Assembly (NCBI RefSeq): GCF_937616625.2
Contig: NC_065575.1
Location: 24,166,001-24,230,000 of the forward strand
DNA length: 64,000 nt
Direction: 5' to 3'
Source: Mercurialis annua
Lineage: Eukaryota; Streptophyta; Magnoliopsida; Malpighiales; Euphorbiaceae
Shown one piece after another: positions 33,091 through 43,154 of this stretch. Each line of letters begins with the position of its first letter. Positions within the stretch are counted from its first letter, which is position 1. The notes under the pieces were generated by a model that saw nothing but the letters and a program-made list of their open reading frames with translations, had not been told where the DNA came from and did no database searches. The position numbers and the translations under genes are program-made.

Positions 33091-36000
33091 TGTAATGCCT
33101 CGCATTTTTGGAGAAATGTTTAATTGGATTAAACATATTATTTTAGCCAAAGGGAGCTAAAATAAGGAAATTTTCGTAAACAAAGCAGAAAATGGCGTTT
33201 CGACGAAGGATTAATCTTAATAAAGTTGGACTATATATTAGATGAAATTAATTGGAATTAAATTTTATCTCGTGTTTGGATATCAAGATAAGTACATTGA
33301 GATTTAATGGGAAAATTGGAGAAATTCCCATTAAATAAAATAAATGATTTTGAAAAGGATATTTAAATAATATCCGCAAATTTTATTATTTGGATTATCA
33401 TAAGAGAATCCATAAATAATTGGAATATTATTTTAAATGTCGATTTGAGCGTGACATATAAATTATACGGTTAGAAAATAAAATTTAAAGGAAAAAGGCA
33501 ATAATTAATATTTTGGATTAGTGGAGTGGACTCCATATAATTTAAAGTCATTTGACAATTAGAATTTAGCTTGACATGGAAACGAATTACTTGATCGATG
33601 GATTAACAATTATGGATTTTAATTAAGGAATAATAAAGGATTAAAATGTAAAAGTGGATTGAGCCCAATTAAATCACAAAGCCCAAGCCCCAAATTAATA
33701 AGTTCAGATATGAACAATAGCTTAACTCAAACATTCCAGAGGCTTCATTCATTCATCATCATCACCCATTCTTCTTCTTCCCTCTCTATTCAATTTCAAG
33801 ACATGGAGAAAAACTTGGGTTCTTGTAGTTTAAGCTCAAATTAGCCATCCTCTACCTATTGGAGCTTTAATCAAAGGTTAGTAACTCTAATTCATAGATT
33901 AATTTTGAATTAGAGAGTTAGGGTTTATGGACATTCAATTGGGTTTTTAGTTGCATGTGTTAAAAATTAACATTAGGTGACTGATTACTAAGTTTGAGGT
34001 TAATTAAATTGTGAATTGAGGGCTGGAAATTTTGAGTTTAAGTAATGGTATTGTGGTTAAACAATTATTGGTAGGGATTAAAAAAAAGTTGGGTTAGATT
34101 AAGCTAATAAAAATTGAATTGGGATGAGTTTTAATCAATTAGTATTAGAGAACTCATGATTTTCAAAAGCTGGAAATTTTTCTAATTGTTACAAAATTAT
34201 GATTTTTGAGAACCGGAAATAGGAGTCGGGTTTTGGCGGAGGAGCGAAGGCCGGAGGGAAGACCGGTCAGGCCAAATGGCCTGACCGGTCTGCTCATGTT
34301 GAGCAGACTACGGTCTGCTCAACCAGAGCAGACCAGCCGGTCGCCCCGAACCCGCGCTCCCCGGACGATTTTTTAGATAAATTGGATGTTTTCAGAATTT
34401 TTAAATGAATTAATTTAAATGTTGATATAAAACCAAAACTGAAAATCTTAAGAAGTTGACAAATAGTTTTCAAATAAAAATAAAAGGGATTATAGTATAA
34501 ATTTGTTATTAAATTTAAAGTTTTAAAAGTATGAGATTTATAGGTGTTTAAATAAATTTAATTTAAGTAGGGATGATTAAAGAATGATTTTTGGAAGGTT
34601 TAATAAAATGAGTTTTGAAATATAAGTAAAAAATAAGTTATGGCGTAAATTAACTTTTTGTTTAAACGCTTGAATGTTAAGTTTAAACCGGGTTTAAGTG
34701 GATATAAATGGGCCAAAGTGCAATAAAGAACCCGATGCGTTATTAGGCGTTGGAGATTCAAAATTGTTAAAGAAATGATAGAATAGCATAAGTTAGCTAA
34801 AATAGTGAGTTAGAAGTTAAACTTAGCTACTAGTGGTTGATTTCAGGATTTGTTACGTAGTAAATCAAATTGGTTAATAGGACGTTAAGAAGGCAAGAAT
34901 AAAAATAAAAGGATTTAGAGTCAAGTCAAGCGTAAACGCTTGAATAGAAAAGCGAAAGTTTGTAAAAGTGAAATAGTTTTATGAGTTAAAATGTTAATTT
35001 AGCACTTGTTCATATTATAGATTTTACGCTTTATCGGATTGGAGAATTAGAGGAATTGGAGTTAAGCAACGGGCTATATTATATATTGCATTTGGAAAAT
35101 TTGGATTAAGCGATCGAGGTGAGTTCGCGATTTACTCTCGTTATTATTATTTTATATGAATATAGTTACATGAATTTAATTGAATGCTTTAATTCAAGAA
35201 CCTATATATTTACTTATAAAACTAACTCTAGTATTATTAAAACTTCATTAGAGTAGTTTCAAAAGTACAAGTTATAATTTTTATTAATAACCTATTTTAT
35301 CTTATAAACGCTTAAAATATGTTATATCTTATAAAAGTTCGCATACGAATAAAGTTGAAACTTTAAAATTTTACGTTCTACTTTATCATCGAATTATTAT
35401 GTTCGTTGATTTATTTAAGAGCATTATGGAGTAAAAATAATTCTGTCATATCGTAGATACGCCTTCGAAATGACGCGTATCATTTTAAATAGCACGAAAC
35501 ATAAACTAAAGATGCCTATTTATTTTAAAAAGTTTAAGGCTTATATGTTCGTTTTATGAGGTTATAACGCTTAAATAAAGTACTTGTTTCTTTAATAGTT
35601 TTATTTAAATGTATATTTATTATGTGAAGTTTTATTAGACCCAATAAGTGATCCGTGGGGAAACGAGCTACCTATTGGGCGTCAATAGGCTGTGTGATCA
35701 CCAGAATTGATACGAGTCTAGGCGTCTATGGTCAATGTTTTGAAATGGTAAATTGTGAATATCGATCGATTAATGGATTAAGGAGGATAAAAAGAAATGT
35801 GATAGACACAAGGTAACTCGGTCGAACTATCTCGGGACCTGTGTCTAGTGGGTAACTCGGTCGAACTATCTCGGGACCCACAACTTGGGATCAAGTAGTG
35901 GCATGATGTAACTCGGTTGAATTATCTCGGGACTATGCCACGTGGTAGCGGGTAACTCGGTCGAATTATCTCGGGACCCGGCCACTCGGACGATATGATT

Positions 36001-36811
36001 GAAAAGTGATTATTATCAATTATGTCCAATAAGTCCGTAGTACTTGGGTTTAGGGTTTCGATACGGATCCGATATTGGGAATCATTAAATTATATTTTAT
36101 GTTTATTATCAAAATATGTTAAACCTATCATTGCTGTTGAAGTATGTTTAATTTGTATTTATTATCGAATTACGTTTGATTGTAAGTTATTAATTAATTA
36201 TAAAGTAAAGTACATTTTATCTATAATGCGACCTCGGTTTTAATTATAATAGCGTTAGTAAATTGTGAACTCACTCAGCTATTGTCTGACCCGTTGATTT
36301 TTAAATTTTTCAGGCGTTCAGTAGATAGCGATCAGGTCGAGCCTCCACTCCTTGTTTCGGAAGGCTCCCTACTTTTTGCATGTACAGCTTCTGACTCTCT
36401 AGCGCTGCAGTAGTTCAGGCGTATACTTTTGTCGAGGTCCTATTAGCGGTTTATTGTGTTTTGGTTTAGTAACCGCTCATGTCTATATCTTTTTGTTAGG
36501 CCTCGTTTTCTGATTAACAAACAAACATCAGAGGTAGTTTTAGTTTAACACTTAATATGTGTATTTTGTAAATGCTTAGAACGATACTTAACAATATTTA
36601 TATATATATATATATATATGTGTGGTTGTACAAGTCTATCGTGCAAGGTGGTTTGAGATTTTACAGGTGTTGGCTAGTTAAAAGTACAACCGTTATACTG
36701 CCAAATTTTTGAGAACGAGATACTTAAGTTTTAAAATAATTTATAAACGCGAAAAATTTCTACTCGTTTTTAGGCTTGCTACGGGTTTCGGAGCTACCAC
36801 TCCCATTCCCT
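33091..36811 (+). mobile_element. Element A 3' LTR, truncated at its end
   Basis: Starts TGTAATGCCTCGC and follows the 5' LTR throughout, including the 30-bp palindrome (34261-34290), the stem-loop (35671-35689), the minisatellite (about 35813-35977) and the TA run (36599-36619). It stops at CCCTAG, about 35 bp short of the expected GGGTCGTGACA end, where it fuses head-on with an inverted LTR of a related family. Relative to the 5' LTR it lost about 70 bp of GAGCAGAC hairpins and is otherwise about 1% different. Confidence 0.92.
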
Positions 36812-36845
36812 AGGGAACGGGAGTGGTTGCTCCGGAACCCGTAGC
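36780..36845. repeat. Centre of large LTR palindrome
   Basis: The perfect palindrome TCCCTAGGGA is centred at 36811/36812. Outward from it the arms continue with only scattered mismatches (GGGAGTGGT, CTCCGGAACCCGTAGC on the right against their complements on the left). It joins the element A 3' LTR to an inverted LTR B at the same LTR coordinate (CCCTAG of CCCTAGCGCCGG). Confidence 0.9.
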
Positions 36846-37828
36846 AAGCCTAAAAACGAGTAAATTTTTTTCGCAAATCAAACACAAAATTATGCACAAA
36901 ACGTTTTCGAGAAAACATCGTAAAACAATATTTCATAATCGTCGAAAACGTTCTTTCAAAACCGATGCATAATCGATTGGAACTAAGGTCTTACTCTGCG
37001 ATAACATAACTCAGCATTGCCTTGTTCCGAATCATACAATTACATACCAGTTTCATTCATAGACAATTGGTGAAATTATCAAACGGGTAAAAACATAGTT
37101 TTATAAATCGTGTATATATATTTTATAAAATCAGAGTTAACAGCTGGATCTCGTTCGGTACAAACAATCAAATATAGACTGACATCTACTGACTACTGCA
37201 GCGCTACGAATTGAAGCGTACTTCAAAACATACTTTATATGTTGTAGACTTCCGGAACAAGAATGGAAGTCCATCTCTTCAAATACTATCACCTGAAATA
37301 AAACACTGTTTGGGGGTCAGACAACGCTGAGTGAGTTTACACGTTACTAATGGTGATATATAAAATAACATCGCATTTAAAAATAAAACATATATAAAAG
37401 AACATAATATATATCAAGTATTAGATCCGATCGAAACCTTAATCTTAAACTAATACTATTTCCTATAAATATCCTACTCATACTGTATCCGTTCATATTA
37501 TATCGAATCATTTTAATCCAAGTGGTACGGTCCCGAGATAGTTCAACCGAGTTACTCGTTACCACGTGACATAGTCCCGAGATAGTTCAACCGAGTTACA
37601 TCATGTCACTGCTTAATCCCAAGGTGTGAGTCCCGAGATAGTTCAACCGAGTTACTCACTAGATACGGGTCCCGAGATAGTTCGACCGAGTTACCTCGTA
37701 TCTACCAAACATAATCCTCCTCATTCCCAAACATAGTCATCATATAATGAGCTCATATCAAACATTTTTAGATACAAGCATCTATCTATACTAATTCTAT
37801 GACTGACCGGACACTGGTGATCACACAG

Positions 37829-37847
37829 CCTATTGACGCCCAATAGG
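37829..37847 (-). other. LTR stem-loop in LTR B
   Basis: Complement of CCTATTGGGCGTCAATAGG, followed in LTR sense by CTGTGTGATCACC. The stem, loop and following palindrome are unchanged from element A although the surrounding LTR sequence has diverged. Confidence 0.75.
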
Positions 37848-38527
37848 TAGCTCGTTTCCTCGGATCACTATACTAGTTTTATTTTATAAGAAATAAACAT
37901 TCAATAAGAAATAATAATCATTATAAATAATAATGCTTTATGCGACGCATTAATAATAATGATAATTAAAATAAATAGCTTTTATTAATAACACACAAAA
38001 GTAAATTGTAAACTCACCACTTGCTAACAAAAATCTTCGAGAATTCGTAAAGCGGTATCGCATTCATCATGTTCCGGGTCCCGTTGGTGGTTGTCTCGCC
38101 GGGTCTACGAAAATTCGATAATCGCACTAATTAATAAAAATCTAACTAGAATTACTTATCCAAAAATTGGATTTCTAACCAAGTTCGGCTATCAAAACCG
38201 CTTATTTAAAATAACCCGTATTCAAAATAAATTGGACATTTCCATAGTCCGTAACATCGTCGACAACTTTCATTTAGACTCGAACTTCGTTCGACACCTC
38301 TAAAGTCTCCAAAATTTTGCTCAAAGTTAGCTCCTTAATCTTCCCTTTTTAATTCATATTTTTCGACCAACTTTGAGCTATTAAAATTTTTACTTAGAGT
38401 AGTCCAAACTCTAAATAAAAATGACATTCCTAAAGTTTGGAATGTCACCTACAATATTTGTTTAGACCTCGGAATCAAAATAAAACCCGAAGGTGTCGGA
38501 AACTAGCTTGGAAGTTGATTCCCCGGG

Positions 38528-38622
38528 CTGTTTTATTGACAGCAGAATTTACCTTATGGGCTGCTGTGTTTGCAGCCAATTCTGCTGCTGTTCTGCCACT
38601 GTTATGGCAGCAGCTATTCCCT
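38528..38622 (-). repeat. CAGCAG/CTGCTG word cluster in LTR B
   Basis: GCTGCTG and GGCAGCAG words recur and can pair with each other; located about 450-550 bp inside the LTR start. A related but not identical cluster lies at 41362-41451. It fills the U3 position held by the unrelated hairpin clusters of the other LTR families. Confidence 0.7.
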
Positions 38623-39075
38623 ACTTTCATTCTCTATATTATAACGAACAAAATGACACAAAAACCGACTTATTCCGACATTCAGTTAGCAAATAATCTT
38701 ATTTTGAAGTTTGCTCCATAAACATGTTTTAACTCATTTCTTTAACTCATAATTTACACTTAACTATAAATGCGTCTAACTCATTTTTAATCCGACTTTT
38801 CCGAAGCCTATTTCCTTTTTAACCTTGATAATTATCATTTCACACTTTCGACTATACAATTTATTTTATTCTATTGATCTTTCTTTAGTCCCGCTCAAAT
38901 CCAATTTATGGAATAATAATTTCTCACTTAAATTATTATTTTACGATGATTCTAATGGACTCGTTTTGGTCCAAATCCTTATTTTTTGACCTTAATTCCG
39001 ATGTCCTTAATTTAATCTTAACAATTATTCCTCGTGGCACTGTCCTTAGCACTTTCAAAAATACGGGGTATTACA

Positions 39076-39090
39076 TTCTTCCCCCCTTAT
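39076..39090 (-). promoter_or_regulatory. Polypurine tract of element B
   Basis: On the minus strand ATAAGGGGGGAAGAA abuts LTR B, with GAAAATTCGGGGACAAAT just upstream. Nearly the same arrangement as in element A, showing the same lineage. Confidence 0.88.
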
Positions 39091-41230
39091 AAAAATTTGT
39101 CCCCGAATTTTCATACAAACTTGTTTACTTACTTTGATCAATATCCTTACTATTGTCCTTAATGGTTATACGTTACTTATCTTATTATACTTGTCGGTCC
39201 GTGAAATTGCTATCCCAGCCCTTGCATCTTTGATGCAATTATATTAATTATTATTGTCAAACCTTTCTCGATATCGTCTTTTATAACGATATTAGCTGCA
39301 TCATTATGCACTTATGACCTTTCATTCTTGATCCTTTCTCTTTGTCTAATGTATATAGTTCTATCATCCTTCTTCGTTCGATACTTAACCATATGGACTC
39401 TTATCTTTATAATTAAACTTCTGGTTTAGTTTCTGATAACCAATGGTAGTTCGTTTTAGTGATATCTTATCACTAGAGGCAATGACTCTCGAGCCATTAG
39501 ACTTTCTCGTTCATCAGCGAATGATGTAAGCGATCCATAAATTCATATGTTGCTACTTATGTAGTTTCTTTTTCATGGCCATAGTCGTAGTTCGATTCCA
39601 TTTGTCGTCTAGTTGGGATTTTTATTCTGATATCAACTATCTCCTTGTGTCTTATCATTCCTCTTATAGGGGCTTGCTTGATCTACTTCTTGCGTTCTCA
39701 TACCCCGTATTCTCCTTTATTCGTTGTATATCCGTTGACTTACTTTTTACTTCTTAAGTGCGGTGTACTATAACCTTTGGAACTCCTTTCTTATTCTTTA
39801 CTTTTGCTTCTATCATGTTTGTTGATCATCTTCTATTACACTTCTGGTATTCCTCTTCATCACACTTTGTAAATCTTGTACTTCTTGTTTTAGTATCTTT
39901 GATATCGTTTATCGATAGGGGGCCGCAGTCTATTCCGTTTAAATTTCTCTACGTGCTGCGTTCTCGATTACGTGCGTATCTTCTTATCGCGTTCTTACTG
40001 ACATCTCGACTATTAGTAAGGCCAATCCTATATTCGTATCATCTTTATCCCTTTTTGTTTCTATGTGTCCATGACTACATAGAGTTTGATCCATCTTATC
40101 TTCTTGTTAACTTTCCACATAACGTTCTCTTTTTCTTTCCTCGATTACTCTTATCGAGTTCTGCGTGACATACGCATGTTATTCAAACCTTCTTGATCCT
40201 AGTTATCTTAACTAATCTCTTCGTATCCTTTGTCTCCTTTTTGGGTTGTTACACCCTCTTATACATGAATATCTCTTTATAGCCATCTTACTTTTATCTC
40301 TCATTTCATATCTCGATAGTACTATGCGTTTGCTCTTTGTTAGTCGAACCTGAATCTTAAGGTCTGACACTCCACAATATCCATGATACTTATACTTTCC
40401 GTGGTCTACTAACCAACTTCGTATTCACAAACTTGATGTGGGGGATTGCAACTCTTAATTCACCTGTTACAATATTTGTCGTTCATTTCTTAATCTTTCT
40501 TATCATATACTTCAAACTACTCAATTCCATTCGGGGTTTGGTGTTAGCTATACTTAGCTGACCAAATCTTATACTTTATTCTGTTGTTGTTAGTTTATTT
40601 GGCTAGTTTCTTTTATCCATATATATCCATTATCGATACTCTTATGGAAACTACTTCTAGTTCTCAGTTTAGTGATCGTAACGGTTAATCCTTAAGTAAC
40701 CGTATTAGGAACATCGTGTTCCGATAAAACGTGATCCAACGGTTCAATCAAAAATTATCACCGTTCTACTAGACCTTCACGGTTTCTAGATCACACCTAA
40801 AGCTTGTCTTATCGATGCATAGCAAACTATGCATGTTCCTTACATTATGGTATATACCAATCGATCTATCGATTCTATTTTCTTATATACTTCCTTTATT
40901 CTGTAGTTTAATATCTTTGACATCTCATCAAAAGAAATTTACGTTCTAGCTCATCGCTAATCGGATATGCATTACTATCCGAATACATATGCTATTCTAG
41001 TTATATTCTAGCTCGTTAAATCAAGACTAATTTCATATACTAAAAGCATAAGTTCTATGTTCTAACAATTGTACGTATTCGTTCTTCTCGTGGCCTTGAT
41101 TACAGCTTGAGCTCGAGCATTCCACTTCCGTTACAGAGTTCTGGTCTATGTAGACTTACATAAAAACAAATCTCTTGGAAACTCTTTTAAATAAACGACT
41201 CATTTTAAAATTTATATCAAAATTCCATTT
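39091..41230 (-). mobile_element. Internal region of element B, strongly decayed
   Basis: About 2.1 kb of AT-rich sequence upstream (in element sense) of the B polypurine tract. I could not find conserved RT, RNase H, integrase or chromodomain motifs on either strand by eye. Plus-strand open frames at 39575-40168 are low-complexity and hydrophobic and look spurious. Either a mutated pol 3' end or the non-coding interior of another non-autonomous element. Its right boundary with the next LTR is not sharply visible. Confidence 0.55.
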
Positions 41231-41361
41231 AAATTTTAGCAAAATTGTGCACTAGGGTGATGACATGATTTGAAGTTGTTTGTGAGTAATTCTTGGAACA
41301 AAGGGTTCGGTTATGAAAGAGTATCGAGCAAGCATGTCGGGGTGAGCGTGGGGGAGTCGGG

Positions 41362-41451
41362 ACAGCAGCAAAATTGCTGCTGTACCAAGCAGCGAGCTGC
41401 TGCACAAGTGCAGCAGCAACACGCTGCAACTGCTGCAATATGCAGCAGTTT
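41362..41451 (+). repeat. CAGCAG/CTGCTG cluster in the B-like LTR
   Basis: Dense GCAGCA and TGCTGC words, mutually complementary and able to form several hairpins. Related in wording to the cluster at 38528-38622. Confidence 0.75.
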
Positions 41452-41639
41452 TGGTGCACTTCTGGACAGCCATGAGGGCTGTTTCACCCCTAGAAATAGA
41501 CCCCAAATTATGATGTTTTATGCTCGGTTTGTTATGGAATTGTTAGATGATGTTACATAGATAAAATATGGCTGTTTTGGTTTGAATTTTGATTGAGTTT
41601 GATGGTTGTTTTAAAAGATTGAAAATTGAGTGAAAAACA

Positions 41640-42560
41640 GAAAATGAATTTCCAGAATTGGGTATGATGAGGGGCTGACTTTGAGGGCAAATTTGGACAT
41701 AAAGGATATGTCGGTTTTAGTTCGAGTCTTAATGAAAAATGTAGACGGTGTTATAGAATATAAGAAAATCAAGTTTGTTTAGAATTTGTGTAGTCAGAAA
41801 AGATCGATTTTAATTGATTAAAGTAGTAGAAAAGTTAATAAAAATCGGGAAATTTTATTTATCTAGCCATGAGGGCTGTTTTGAGGTTAAAAACGGACCT
41901 CGAACCGTAGTAATTTTAACACGAAAACAAATGAAGCATATAGACGGTATTGCATAGATTGATTTTGAGAAAATTAATTATAGTGTTGTTAAGATAGATT
42001 GAAAATTATTTAAGCTTGAAGTTTTATGGAAAATAAGAAAAATGCAGAAAATGGTTAAAGTTTAATAAGAAGCCAACTTTAGGATTTTATTCCGAACAAA
42101 CGAAGCATCGAAACTAGTCGGTGTCTTCATGAAAGTTGTAGGTGGGAATACGGAGTATAACTATGTCGAATTTGTTTTGAGTTTCGACGATGATACATGC
42201 TCTGTTTCTGACCTTGAAACAACAGCAAAAGTGGGGCTGTTTTGCAGCCAAAAACAATAATTGAGGATCCAACTTTAGAAAATTCTTGTGAACAAACCGT
42301 AAGTAGAAACTAGTTAAAGTCTTCACGACTTTTGTAGATGAGAGTATGGAGTTTATGAATATCAAATTTGTTTCGAAAAATAACCGCTGTAGGCGCCCTG
42401 TTTCGAGGCCTAAAACAACAGCAATAGAGCTGTTTTTACAGCAATAAAAATGGCAGATTTGGGGTACCAACTTCAGTACCCATTTCCGACACCTTAGGAC
42501 GATAATTTCAGTTTAGAATCTAAACGAAAGTTGTAGATGGGGTTAGGTACTATAAGGATA
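41640..42560 (+). repeat. Degenerate modules with core GAAAGTTGTAGA
   Basis: Five imperfect copies at irregular spacing of roughly 190-200 bp. Core positions are near 41731, 41930, 42128, 42325 and 42521. Each copy tends to hold, in order, a CCAACTTT or CGGACC word, the core GAAAGTTGTAGA, a GGAGTATA-like word, ATCAAATTTGTTT and then an AACAGCA...GCTGTTTT word. Single copies occur inside element A (32771-32801) and in LTR B (minus, 38240-38275). Confidence 0.65.
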
Positions 42561-43135
42561 TCAAATTTGTTTGGAAGTCGGGCCATTTTAAATAAATATT
42601 TTAATAATCCAAAGTCGGCTAATTAGCTAGTTTTGGGAAAACTAGTTTTAATTAACGAAATGTGAAGTCGTTAATTAATTGAGTTATAAATTGACGTTTC
42701 GAGCTAAGAAAAACTATAAATTATGGGATTATAATATTAAAACGTAATCAATTTATTCTGAGGCAAAATAAATTGATTTAGTCACAAAGTATTCTATAGT
42801 TAGAACACCTTTGCATTAGGATCCATTTTAACTACGATTCATTATCGTATTTTCGTAGACTCGGCGAGGCGACTACCAACGGAACACGGTACTTAAAGAA
42901 CGCGATATGACCTTAGCTTTTGGATAGAAAACTGTGAGTTTGCTATTTACTTTCGTATATTATCATTATAAGTTGTTATTTGTGTGGTAATCTATTAATT
43001 GCATTGCATATATATTATTACTTGGGTACTTCATGTGAATACTTTGCTCATGATATGGCTTGGATACACTATTTGACGTATTGTTGTTATTTGTAAATTG
43101 TGATGTTTGCTTTAATGATCCGAGGAAACGAGCTA

Positions 43136-43154
43136 CCTATTGGGCGTCAATAGG
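43136..43154 (+). other. LTR stem-loop in the B-like LTR
   Basis: CCTATTGGGCGTCAATAGG preceded by GAAACGAGCTA and followed by CTGTGTGATCACC, identical to element A and LTR B copies. Confidence 0.75.

Larger units (their letters stand above)
36812..39075 (-). mobile_element. LTR B, inverted, missing its terminal ~35 bp
   Basis: On the minus strand it begins TGTAATACCCCGTATTTTT at 39075, right after a polypurine tract, and runs to the palindrome centre at 36812. It shares with element A the stem-loop (37829-37847), a four-unit minisatellite (37530-37694), the TCTGACCCC block (37313-37336) and CTACGGGTTCCGGAGC. Its U3 carries a different word cluster, CAGCAG/CTGCTG, at 38528-38622, and one GAAAGTTGT module near 38240-38275. 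It is the 3' LTR of an inverted element whose internal part follows to the right. Confidence 0.88.

Noticed and set aside
29728..36243. A 73-codon frame conserved at 29728-29949 and 36022-36243, and the pair at 27285-27473 and 33659-33844
   Set aside because: Conservation is explained by the two LTRs of one element being recent duplicates. There is no homology to LTR-encoded proteins.
39575..40168. Two adjacent hydrophobic open frames suggesting membrane proteins
   Set aside because: Their composition follows T-rich DNA in the decayed interior of an inverted element. No conserved motif, and no promoter or codon signal.
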